Shown here in pieces: positions 7,656-15,103 of a stretch of 37,876 bases of DNA. This stretch comes from Planctomycetota bacterium. GTDB taxonomy: Bacteria > Planctomycetota > JAJSAM01. The translations under genes and the position numbers were made by a program. Position 1 is the first letter of the stretch. Each line of letters starts with the position of its first letter. The notes under the pieces are model-generated. The model was not told where the DNA came from. It saw nothing but the letters and a program-made list of their open reading frames with translations, and did no database searches. The stretch is from assembly GCA_025459285.1 (NCBI GenBank), contig JALOQY010000028.1, forward strand, positions 1 through 37,876, in the 5' to 3' direction.

Positions 7656-10184
7656 TCAACGACCCACCAGGGTCACATCGGTCACTTCACCGGCCCGTAC
7701 CCGGGCAGTTGTCTCTGAGCCTCGCCAATGCAGCCGGTATTCGCCCGGAGCGAGAGGAGGGGAACGCACCGCGCCTTGCCGGTCGCTGCGAAGTGCCGCA
7801 GACACGAGGAAGGAGCGGCCGTATCCTTCCGCCATGCGGGCATGCGGTTCGGGCAGGATCCTCGATGTCGGCAGAGCGACCGATGGCGGCTCGAGTACGG
7901 CGGTGATGCTCACGTCCTCCGACGGCGCGGGTCGGCCGCTGCTGTCGCTCAATCGGACGTCGATCCAACCGGCCGCGGGGAACCGAGCCTCGTCGGCCAC
8001 CGACTCCCCCGGGGTCAGAGTCCGCTCGAGCAGCCGGACCATGGGGAGGTCGCCGCCGCCGGCCACGAGACATAGACGGGAGCCGGGCAGCGCTCGTTCC
8101 GTCACGCCGCCCTCGTCCGTGACGCGGAACACCCATGTCGACGCGTCTTGCCCGACGGCGGCCACCGGCACACCGGCCACCGGCACGCCGGACGAATCGA
8201 GCAGCCGGATCCTCCACCGGGCGAAGGGATCGAGGGTGATCCGGCCCAGAGAGGTAGTTCGCCCCGCAGCGACTCTCACTTCCCGGATCGTGCAGGGCGC
8301 GTGGGTTACGGTGAGGACCGTCAGGTCGTATGTCCCGGGGAGATACCCCCCCTCGCGGAACCGCGGGGCCGACGTCAGGCCCTGGTTGTCGAGCAGACCG
8401 GAAAGAGGCGCCGTGCCCGATGCCGACCGGAAGGCGTCCACGCGGAGGATCCCACCCCGAACGGGCACGCTCGGATCGCGGGAGACGATCTCGCCGCTCA
8501 CGGATCCCGCGGAGAGGACCCGAATCAACAGGTCGCCCGAATCGCCGGCCACCGCCTCGACCGGCTCGCTGACCAGGTCGCCGAGAAACGACTGTGCCGT
8601 CACTCGGTATCTGTGGCCGGATCGCAGTCCGGAGAGGGAGAAACGTCCATCCGGCGCGGTGCCTTCACCGTCCCCGGAGAAGTCGCTCAACTCACACGCG
8701 AAGACGTGGATGCGTGCGACGGGTCGTCCCGATTCGTCGACGACGCGACCGGTCAGTTCCGCCGCCTCGATGGGGGTCAGCTCGACGAGCGCCGGGGCGG
8801 GCCGCGGCGGCACTCGGGTCTCCGCGGGCTCGTACCCCTCGGCCGTGGCCAGGACCAGGACGCTCGTGTCCTCCGCCAGGCCAGTCACCAGGAAGAGACC
8901 CTCCTCCTCTCCCGGAAACACGGGGAGACGGTCCCCGGGCGAAGAACACCCCCGGAATACCCGCGCCGCCCGGACACGGACGCCCTTGATCGGCCTCAGG
9001 GTCCCGGCTTCCACCACCCGCACCTCGAGCGTCAGGCCGGGCTTCAGAACGACATCCGCCGGCTCGGCGTCCGGGATGGCCGTGGTCTTCCCGTTGTCGT
9101 AGCCGGGCTTCCGTGCGACGACCGTCACGGGGCTCCCGACGGGCAGACGATCCACGGCGAAGGCGCCATCCGGCGCGGACCGGGCCGCGCGGGCCACGCC
9201 CTCGATCGACTGCACCATGACCTCGGCCGCCTCGACCGGCGAGCCGTCCGTCGTGACGACCCGACCCTCCAAACGCCCGGTTGTCCGGACAATGCGGATG
9301 CGAAGCCCACCCTCCTCTTCGCACGGGACATGGAAACGGACCGGCTCCGGTGCGAGCCAGCCAGCAGGTGGATCGGCGCTGACTTCGACGTCGCCGCCCA
9401 TGGGCAGGCAAAGCATGAACGAGCCGTCCACGCCGGAAACGGCCGTGACTTCCGAGTTCCCGAGCGCAGCTCGCAGCATGAAGCGGGCCCGCATGGTCAC
9501 GCCGGCCACGCCGTTCCCGGTCGGATCGACAACCCTTCCGCCGACCGGAAAACCCGCGGCCAGGTCGACAGTGACCTCTTTGCGCTCCCCCCAGTCGAGC
9601 GTGAGGACCCGGCGGACGGTCGCCCGGGTACCGATGTCCGAGACTTCGAGCACATGGGAGCCGGCCTCGAGGTCCACGAAGGTCTCGCTTCCCCCGGTCG
9701 AAAGCCAGAAGGTCCGCGGAGACCCAGGGCCGGTCAGGAGTCCCGAGCACCGCAAAGGGCCGCCCGCGCCCATGTGGACCATGAGCGTGGCGAAGGCGGT
9801 GATCTCGATCCGGGTTTCGCCCTCCGAGAGGCCGGCGGAGCGGAAGCCCGGCGCCACCACGAGCAAGGGGCGGGCAAGGAGCGGGCGCGGGACAAGGACC
9901 GTACCGCGACGCGGCGCGCTGGCCATGACCCGGACGGCCACGACCGTGCCCTGCTCCGGCCGGAGATCGATCTCCGGCGGCAGTTCGGCTCCCAGTGAAG
10001 CTACTTCCACTCGCACCGTGGTCGACTTCGCCACCAGCACGGCGCCGGTCGGGGCGGCATCCGGTCCGACCGCGGCGGGAGCGCCGGGTCCGACCACGGG
10101 GCCGGCGGCCGAAAAGAGAGAGAGCAGACCGGCGGCCACGAGAAGCAGCGTCGAAACCACGAAGCCCGTGCGCCTGGAATTCAT
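7656..10184 (-). CDS. Exported protein of carboxypeptidase-regulatory-like / Ig-like repeats
   Basis: An 842-residue protein with an N-terminal signal or anchor (MNSRRTGFVVSTLLLVAAG). The remainder is a chain of beta-sandwich modules of the carboxypeptidase-regulatory-like type. Recurring phrases such as GRVVDPTGNGVAGV, GRVVTTDGSPVEAAEV, GRVVDESGRPVARI and SSGVPVAGVPVAAV each open a module, and PDGAFAVDRLP or PDGRFSLSGLRSG close one. About six to eight modules can be traced. Such proteins are usually structural or ligand-binding parts of the envelope; no catalytic site is visible. The C-terminus (DVTLVGR) has no sorting signal that I recognise. The stop is convergent with the entericidin-like gene. 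A small possible gene ends 9 bases upstream of its ATG and could be its operon partner. Confidence 0.85.
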   Translation of the reverse strand: MNSRRTGFVVSTLLLVAAGLLSLFSAAGPVVGPGAPAAVGPDAAPTGAVLVAKSTTVRVEVASLGAELPPEIDLRPEQGTVVAVRVMASAPRRGTVLVPRPLLARPLLVVAPGFRSAGLSEGETRIEITAFATLMVHMGAGGPLRCSGLLTGPGSPRTFWLSTGGSETFVDLEAGSHVLEVSDIGTRATVRRVLTLDWGERKEVTVDLAAGFPVGGRVVDPTGNGVAGVTMRARFMLRAALGNSEVTAVSGVDGSFMLCLPMGGDVEVSADPPAGWLAPEPVRFHVPCEEEGGLRIRIVRTTGRLEGRVVTTDGSPVEAAEVMVQSIEGVARAARSAPDGAFAVDRLPVGSPVTVVARKPGYDNGKTTAIPDAEPADVVLKPGLTLEVRVVEAGTLRPIKGVRVRAARVFRGCSSPGDRLPVFPGEEEGLFLVTGLAEDTSVLVLATAEGYEPAETRVPPRPAPALVELTPIEAAELTGRVVDESGRPVARIHVFACELSDFSGDGEGTAPDGRFSLSGLRSGHRYRVTAQSFLGDLVSEPVEAVAGDSGDLLIRVLSAGSVSGEIVSRDPSVPVRGGILRVDAFRSASGTAPLSGLLDNQGLTSAPRFREGGYLPGTYDLTVLTVTHAPCTIREVRVAAGRTTSLGRITLDPFARWRIRLLDSSGVPVAGVPVAAVGQDASTWVFRVTDEGGVTERALPGSRLCLVAGGGDLPMVRLLERTLTPGESVADEARFPAAGWIDVRLSDSSGRPAPSEDVSITAVLEPPSVALPTSRILPEPHARMAEGYGRSFLVSAALRSDRQGAVRSPPLAPGEYRLHWRGSETTARVRAGEVTDVTLVGR

Positions 10185-10193
10185 GTCGGTCGC

Positions 10194-10334
10194 CTACGGA
10201 CAGATGAACGCGTGGCTGATATCGATCGGCGGGAACGACTCCCCTGCCTGGACGAAGCGCCATGTCGCGGTGCTCTGGGTTTGTCGGTCCAGCTCGACCC
10301 TCGGCCGGAGTTCCAGAATACAGCTCTCGCTCAC
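10194..10334 (-). CDS. Possible 46-residue protein or gene remnant
   Basis: A GTG-initiated frame of 46 codons ends just upstream of the large secreted-protein gene. It reads coherently: it opens VSESCILELRPRVELDRQ and ends in FPPIDISHAFICP, with two cysteines and strongly GC-biased third positions as in its neighbours. There is no good Shine-Dalgarno; GGAG lies about 16 bases before the GTG. It has no signal peptide or membrane segment. It may be a real small gene, or the tail of a larger gene removed on the upstream side, where a strong hairpin now lies. I do not recognise it. Confidence 0.35.
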   Translation of the reverse strand: MSESCILELRPRVELDRQTQSTATWRFVQAGESFPPIDISHAFICP

Positions 10335-10365
10335 CTGCGAGCAGATCCTGCTCCGCGGACAGCGC

Positions 10366-10406
10366 GGCCGGGGGGCCGCCCGGGCGACCCGGTCGGCCCC
10401 CCGGCC
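10366..10406 (-). terminator. Strong GC hairpin after the COG2403 gene
   Basis: A perfect 13-base inverted repeat, 10366-10378 (GGCCGGGGGGCCG) and 10394-10406, encloses a 15-base loop that contains its own 5-base inverted repeat. It begins 5 bases past the stop of the COG2403 GTPase gene on the minus strand. There is no clear U-run, so it is terminator-like rather than a textbook intrinsic terminator; it may also protect a 3' end. Confidence 0.55.
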
Positions 10407-10411
10407 TGTTC

Positions 10412-11767
10412 CTAGGCGCGGCCTTTCACCGCCTCCCGGACGTAGTGGGCGAGGTCGGGAGAGCCGGCGCACTCGAGGTCGTAGCGGGCCCAGACCGAGG
10501 GCTTGTTGATCTTCACGAGACGCCCGAGGTCGATCGGTGTGCCGACGACCACCAGATCGGCGTCGGAGGCGTTGATCGAGGCCTCGAGGTCCCGGATCTG
10601 GTCCGGGCTGTAGCCCATCGCCGGCAGGAGCCGGCCGATCCCGGGGTACTTCGCATAGGTCCCGGCAAGCAGCCCCTTCACCGCCGGCCGCGGGTCGACG
10701 ATCTCCTTCGCCCCGTAACGGGTCGCGGCGATCGTGCCCGCCCCGGTCCTCATCCCGCCGTGGGTCACTGTCGGCCCGTCCTCCACGACGAGCACCCTCT
10801 TGCCCTTCACCATGGCAGCCTCGGCGTCGGTCAGGACCACGGGCATCCGCCCCTCGACGATCGCCGCGCGCGGGTTCAGCTTCTTCGCGTTGGCCCGGAT
10901 CGTGGCCTTCCCCTCCTCCGTGGCGCTGTCCACCTTCGACAGCAGGATCACGTCGGCGCCCTCGAAGTTCGCGCGGCTCGGGAAGTAGGTCAGCTCGTGG
11001 CCCGGCCGGAGCGGATCGGCGAGGGTGATCCAGAGATCCGGCTTGTAGAACGGCGTGTCGTTGTTCCCGCCGTCCCAGAGGACCACGTCCACCTCTTCCT
11101 CCGCGCGGCGGAGGATCGAGCGGTAGTCGACCCCCGCGAAGACCACCGAGCCGGCCATGATGTGCGGCTCGTACTCCTCCCGCTCCTCGATCGTGCACTC
11201 CGCGGCGTCGAGGTCGGCGAGCGTCGTGAACCGCTGGACGGCCTGCTTCTCCAGGTTGCCGTAGGGCATCGGGTGGCGGATCGCCGCCGACCGGAGGCCG
11301 AGTTCCCGAAGCGTCCGGAGGACGTACCGAGACGTCGCGCTCTTCCCGCAGCCGGTGCGGACGGCGGTGACCGCGATGACCGGCTTCCTCGACGGGATCA
11401 TCGTCTTCGCCACGTCGAAGGTGGCGAAGCGCGCCCCCGCCCCCGTGACGAGGCGCCGCTTCTCCTCGAGGTAGTCGAGCGTCACGTCGGAGTAGGCGAA
11501 GATGACCTCCTCGACCCGCTCGCGCCGCATCCGGTCGAGCAGTTCGGACTCGTCGCAGATCGGGATGCCCTCGGGATAGAGCGGCCCGGCCAGCGAGGCC
11601 GGGAAGGTGCGGTTCTCGATGAAGGGGATCTGGGTGGCGGTGATGGCGACCACCCGGACGCCGGGGTCGTCCCGGTACATCGTGAGGAACGTGTGGAAGT
11701 CGCGGCCCCCGGCGCCCATGATGAGCAGGCGCTTCGCGGGGTTCTTCTGGTTCTTCGGAGAGGACAT
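10412..11767 (-). CDS. COG2403 predicted GTPase (cyclic 2,3-diphosphoglycerate synthetase-like)
   Basis: A 451-residue cytoplasmic protein. It opens with a Rossmann-like segment (IMGAGGRDFH, residues about 17-24) and carries a P-loop TAVRTGCGKSATSR, with the nucleotide site at about 137-144. Later motifs are LWDGGNNDTPFY, LLSKVDSA and VEDGPTVTHGG. This is the COG2403 family, often labelled cyclic 2,3-diphosphoglycerate synthetase after the methanogen enzyme. The label is weak for bacteria; the neighbouring carbamate kinase and carbamoyltransferase suggest a role around carbamoyl-phosphate or amino-acid catabolism. I chose the ATG at 11767, with AGGGA upstream, over a TTG six codons earlier. 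DUF362 lies 40 bases upstream on the same strand, probably in one operon, and a hairpin follows the stop. Confidence 0.85.
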   Translation of the reverse strand: MSSPKNQKNPAKRLLIMGAGGRDFHTFLTMYRDDPGVRVVAITATQIPFIENRTFPASLAGPLYPEGIPICDESELLDRMRRERVEEVIFAYSDVTLDYLEEKRRLVTGAGARFATFDVAKTMIPSRKPVIAVTAVRTGCGKSATSRYVLRTLRELGLRSAAIRHPMPYGNLEKQAVQRFTTLADLDAAECTIEEREEYEPHIMAGSVVFAGVDYRSILRRAEEEVDVVLWDGGNNDTPFYKPDLWITLADPLRPGHELTYFPSRANFEGADVILLSKVDSATEEGKATIRANAKKLNPRAAIVEGRMPVVLTDAEAAMVKGKRVLVVEDGPTVTHGGMRTGAGTIAATRYGAKEIVDPRPAVKGLLAGTYAKYPGIGRLLPAMGYSPDQIRDLEASINASDADLVVVGTPIDLGRLVKINKPSVWARYDLECAGSPDLAHYVREAVKGRA

Positions 11768-11807
11768 GGGATTCCCTGTCTGCAAGCGGTCGGCGAAAGG
11801 ACGGATT

Positions 11808-12944
11808 CTAGCAGCCGGCGGCGATCCCGGCGGGGAGTTCCCGAGCGCGCTCGGCCAGCCCCCGTTCGTATTCCGTGAACATCCGGCCCCACTTCGTGCC
11901 GAGCCAGGCCCGGATCCGCGGGCGACCGATCGCCGGGTACCAGATCGCGTCGTGATAGGCCGCGGAGCCGAAGATGAAGAGGTTCACGAGCGCCGTGCGG
12001 AAGAGGATCTTCTGGAGCGCATGGAGGGGGCCGAACCACACGGCCTTCCCGAACCGCGCCACCATGTTGACTCCGGTGACGAAGCCCCAGTCCTCCCCCG
12101 AGACGTCATCCCCGGCGATCTCGATCTCCCGGGGGTCGCCCACGCCGAGCCCGCGCTCGTGGGCGAGACGGATGTAGGGCAGCGACAGCGGGTCGAAGCC
12201 CATCATCTTCGCCGCCACGGCGTCGATCGCCACCTGGTCGGCACTGCCGAGGAGGAAGTCCTTCTCCACCGGCACCATCGTCCGCGGCCCGGGCCCGTTG
12301 CCGGCGGTCGTCCCATCCATGATCGCGAAGATCCCGGTGTGGATCTCCTGCTGGATCGACAACAGGTCCACGAGGGTCTCGTGGATGACGTCGTGCGTCC
12401 AGTGCCGGCGGCTGTTCAGGAGACCGCCGAAGGCGTTTTTCATCGCCCCCGTCGTCCCGGTGTAGATGTGGCACTTCATCGTCGGCTGGTGGACGACGTT
12501 CTTGCCGATGAAGAAGTCCGGGATGCGGAACCCCTCGGGGAAGATCCGGTGGAGCGCGAGGAGCGGCCGCTTCGGCTCGTAGCGGATCCAGTTCATGTCC
12601 CCGGGCCGGAAGTTGTAGCGGACCGGCACGCCGTAGGCCTTCAGCACCGGCGCGAGCTTGTTCAGCCGCTCGCCCTTCTCGGCCCGCGTGACGACCGTCT
12701 CGTTCTGCACGCAGACCAGGTCCCGATAGCCGCGCTCGCGAAGGCCGCGGATCGTGCCCTCCATCTGCCACGGCGTGGTGTTCGCCCCGGGGAACATCAG
12801 GTGCCAGGAGATGTTGTCCTTGAGGATCGTCGTCGAGGTCGCGGGCAGATGGTCCCGGGCCCGGGCGAGGTCGAGAAGGCGGCCGGTGTCGGCGAGCACG
12901 GTCTCGGGGCGGGTGCGCAGGGCGGCGACGATCGCTCGGGCCAT
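11808..12944 (-). CDS. DUF362 domain protein
   Basis: A 378-residue protein matching DUF362: a central block TMKCHIYTGTTGAMKNAFGG, then MDGTTAGNGPGPR and GSADQVAIDAVAAKMMGFDP. Many DUF362 proteins carry iron-sulfur cysteine motifs; this one has none, only scattered cysteines, so it is probably not an electron carrier. No signal peptide is visible, and a hydrophobic patch near residue 315 is too short to call a membrane helix. The start at 12944 was chosen because the longer frame would run into the divergent arcC promoter and ribosome site; its own Shine-Dalgarno is poor. It shares a 97-base divergent intergenic region with arcC and precedes the COG2403 gene by 40 bases. The activity of the family is not established. 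Confidence 0.85.
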   Translation of the reverse strand: MARAIVAALRTRPETVLADTGRLLDLARARDHLPATSTTILKDNISWHLMFPGANTTPWQMEGTIRGLRERGYRDLVCVQNETVVTRAEKGERLNKLAPVLKAYGVPVRYNFRPGDMNWIRYEPKRPLLALHRIFPEGFRIPDFFIGKNVVHQPTMKCHIYTGTTGAMKNAFGGLLNSRRHWTHDVIHETLVDLLSIQQEIHTGIFAIMDGTTAGNGPGPRTMVPVEKDFLLGSADQVAIDAVAAKMMGFDPLSLPYIRLAHERGLGVGDPREIEIAGDDVSGEDWGFVTGVNMVARFGKAVWFGPLHALQKILFRTALVNLFIFGSAAYHDAIWYPAIGRPRIRAWLGTKWGRMFTEYERGLAERARELPAGIAAGC

Positions 12945-13041
12945 GGGAGCAGGATAGCCCCGTCCCCCATCGCCGGTAAGAAGTGGGCGGGGGCCGGGCA
13001 GGGGCCTAGAATCGGGGTTTCGCCGCAGGAGGACCGTCCCC

Positions 13042-13998
13042 ATGCCGGATCGCAAGGTCGCCGTCATCGCCTTCGGCGGGAACGCCCTCATCCGCGAGGG
13101 GGAGCCCGGGCTCGAGCAGACGCAGATGGAGCACGCGACGAAGCTCGCGGCCGAACTCGTCGGCCTCGTCGGCCAGGGCTACCGGCTGCTCCTCGTCCAC
13201 GGCAACGGCCCGCAGGTGGGCAACTCCCTCATCCGCATGGAGGAATCGGTGGCGAAGGTGCCGCCGCTCTCGCTCCACACCTGCGTGGCGGAAACGCAGG
13301 GGTCGATCGGCTGCTGCCTCGAGCTGGCCCTGCGCAGCGCCCTCGGGAACCGCGGAGAGGTCGTCACGGTCTTCACCCCGGTGGAGGTCTCCGAGGACGA
13401 CCCCCGCATCGACAAGCCGAGCAAGCCCGTCGGCCCGTTCTACAGCCCCTACCGCGCCGATCACCTGGTGCGCGTCCTCGACTGGGACATGGTGGAGGAC
13501 GCGGGCCGGGGCTACCGGCGCGTGGTGCCGTCCCCGAAGCCGATCCGCGTGCTGAACGCCGCCCTCGTGGATTCGCTGCTCGACCGGGCGGGGATCGTGA
13601 TCGCGGGGGGCGGCGGCGGCGTCCCCGTGGCCCGGATCGGGGACCGGATCGTGGGCGTCGAGGCGGTGATCGACAAGGACTACACCGCGGCGCTGCTGGC
13701 GGTCGCGGTCCGCGCCGACCTCTTCCTCATCCTCACCGCGGTGGACCACGTCCGCCTCCGGTTCGGCAAGCCCGACGAAACCCCGATCGACCGGATGACG
13801 GTGGCCGAGGCGGAGCGTTACCTCGCCGAAGGCCACTTCCCGCCGGGCTCCATGGGGCCGAAGATCGAGGCCGGGATCGCCTTCGCGACGGAGCGCGGCG
13901 GAGAGGTCCTCATCACGTCCGTGGAGAAGATGGCGGAGGCGTTCGCCGGCCGCGCCGGGACCCGCATCGTTTCGAACGAGAAAGGAAACCGATCGTGA
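13042..13998 (+). CDS. arcC: Carbamate kinase
   Basis: A 318-residue amino-acid-kinase-fold enzyme that transfers phosphate from carbamoyl phosphate to ADP, yielding ATP and carbamate (reversible). Family motifs are present in order: AFGGNALIREG near the start, HGNGPQVGNSLIRME, the lid region PVGPFYSPYRA, RRVVPSPKPI, IAGGGGGVPV, DKDYTAALLA and GSMGPKIEAG. Length is normal. The ATG has AGGAGG eight bases upstream. Its stop overlaps the GTG of the carbamoyltransferase gene by four bases (GTGA), so the two should be translationally coupled. The pair looks catabolic, as in the arginine deiminase route, but no arginine deiminase gene is in the window. The substrate source could be citrulline, or another carbamoyl compound. 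Confidence 0.96.
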   Translation: MPDRKVAVIAFGGNALIREGEPGLEQTQMEHATKLAAELVGLVGQGYRLLLVHGNGPQVGNSLIRMEESVAKVPPLSLHTCVAETQGSIGCCLELALRSALGNRGEVVTVFTPVEVSEDDPRIDKPSKPVGPFYSPYRADHLVRVLDWDMVEDAGRGYRRVVPSPKPIRVLNAALVDSLLDRAGIVIAGGGGGVPVARIGDRIVGVEAVIDKDYTAALLAVAVRADLFLILTAVDHVRLRFGKPDETPIDRMTVAEAERYLAEGHFPPGSMGPKIEAGIAFATERGGEVLITSVEKMAEAFAGRAGTRIVSNEKGNRS

Positions 13999-14906
13999 GG
14001 CACGAAGACTTCATCTCGCTCGCCGACTGGACCGCCGGGGAGGTGGACGGCCTCCTCTCGCTGGCCACGGCCATGAAGAAGGACGGCGCGAAGTTCCGGG
14101 GCGCCCTCGCCGGGAAGTCCCTGGCCCTGATCTTCGAGAAGCCCTCGCTCCGGACGCGCACGACCTTCGAGGTCGGCATCTACCGGCTCGGCGGCCAGTC
14201 GATCTACCTCTCGCCCGCCGAGGTCGGCCTCGGGAAGCGCGAGTCGGTGGCCGACGTGGCGCGCAACCTCGAGCGCTGGGTCCACGGAATCGTCGCCCGG
14301 ACGTTCGCGCACGCCTCGGTGACCGGCCTCGCGAAGTGGGCGAAGGTGCCGGTGGTCAACGCGCTCTCGGACCTGCTGCATCCCTGCCAGGCGCTGGCCG
14401 ACTTCCTGACGCTTCGCGAACACCTCGGTGACCTCCGGGGGAAGCGGCTGTGCTACGTCGGCGACGGGAACAACGTCGCCCACTCGCTGATGGAGGCCGG
14501 GCCGAAGGTCGGCATGGACGTCACCGTGGTCCACCCGGAAGGCTTCGCGCCCTCCGCGGAGATGCTCGCCGCCACGCGGGCCGCGGCGAAGGCCGCCGGG
14601 ACGAAGGTCGAGGTCGCCACGAGCCTCGATGCGGTGAACGGCACCGACGCGGTTTACACCGACGTGTGGGCCTCCATGGGCCAGGAGTCGGAGGCCGAGG
14701 AGCGCAAGCGGATCTTCGCGCCGTACCAGGTGAACGCGGCACTCATGAAGCGGGCGAGGCCGGGCGCGCTCTTCCTCCACTGCCTGCCCGCCCACCGCGG
14801 CGACGAGGTGACCGACGAGGTGGCCGACAGCCCGGCCTCGGTGATCTTCGACGAGGCCGAGAACCGCCTGTGGACCCAGATGGCCGTCCTCCACACCCTC
14901 CTGTGA
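13995..14906 (+). CDS. argF: Ornithine carbamoyltransferase
   Basis: A 303-residue transcarbamylase. The carbamoyl-phosphate site SLRTRTTFEVGIYRLGG, the HPCQALADF motif, the DGNNVAHSL segment, the ornithine loop DVWASMGQE and the C-terminal HCLPAHRGDE are all intact, and together identify ornithine rather than aspartate carbamoyltransferase. It catalyses carbamoyl phosphate + ornithine to citrulline + phosphate, reversibly. The GTG start overlaps the arcC stop and follows AAGGAAA. Because it is coupled to carbamate kinase rather than to other arginine-biosynthesis genes, a catabolic role (arcB-like, citrulline breakdown to ATP) is likely; sequence alone does not settle argF against arcB. A short repeat-bearing spacer follows before the convergent membrane-protein gene. 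Confidence 0.95.
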   Translation: MRHEDFISLADWTAGEVDGLLSLATAMKKDGAKFRGALAGKSLALIFEKPSLRTRTTFEVGIYRLGGQSIYLSPAEVGLGKRESVADVARNLERWVHGIVARTFAHASVTGLAKWAKVPVVNALSDLLHPCQALADFLTLREHLGDLRGKRLCYVGDGNNVAHSLMEAGPKVGMDVTVVHPEGFAPSAEMLAATRAAAKAAGTKVEVATSLDAVNGTDAVYTDVWASMGQESEAEERKRIFAPYQVNAALMKRARPGALFLHCLPAHRGDEVTDEVADSPASVIFDEAENRLWTQMAVLHTLL

Positions 14907-15103
14907 GCACTTTGGGGCCAGGCCCTGAACCACCATTTTGACGCGTCCGGTGCCAGACCCCGCCGCGCTCCGGAGAGGCCCGGGCATGACGGGCCCTTCT
15001 CCTCGACGGGTGCAAGGTCCGCGCCGGCGTGGATCGCACGCCACACGTCCGGTCCGACCGCGCAGTCGGGACAGACCCCGGCCTCGACCAAGCGCGCCCC
15101 CCG
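14907..15103. repeat. Convergent spacer with dispersed repeat GGGGCCAGGCCCTGAACCAC
   Basis: At 14914-14933 is a 20-base motif that recurs at 19896-19915 with two mismatches, followed here by CATTTTGACGCG and then GGTGCCAGACCCC. The wording resembles REP-like sequences mobilised by Y1 (RAYT) transposases, but no such transposase is in view, so that origin is inference. No terminator with a U-run is visible between the two convergent genes. Confidence 0.5.

Noticed and set aside
11768-11785. TTG start adding six residues to the COG2403 protein
   Set aside because: The ATG at 11767 has a better ribosome site and gives the family-like N-terminus.
12945-13091. N-terminal extension of DUF362 to an upstream start
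   Set aside because: The extension covers the divergent arcC ribosome site and start and shows no conserved sequence.
14930-15091. Zinc-ribbon-like minus-strand peptide (VCPDCAVGPDVWRAIHAG)
   Set aside because: Short, overlaps a dispersed repeat and runs antisense into the carbamoyltransferase gene; may be a remnant but cannot be supported.
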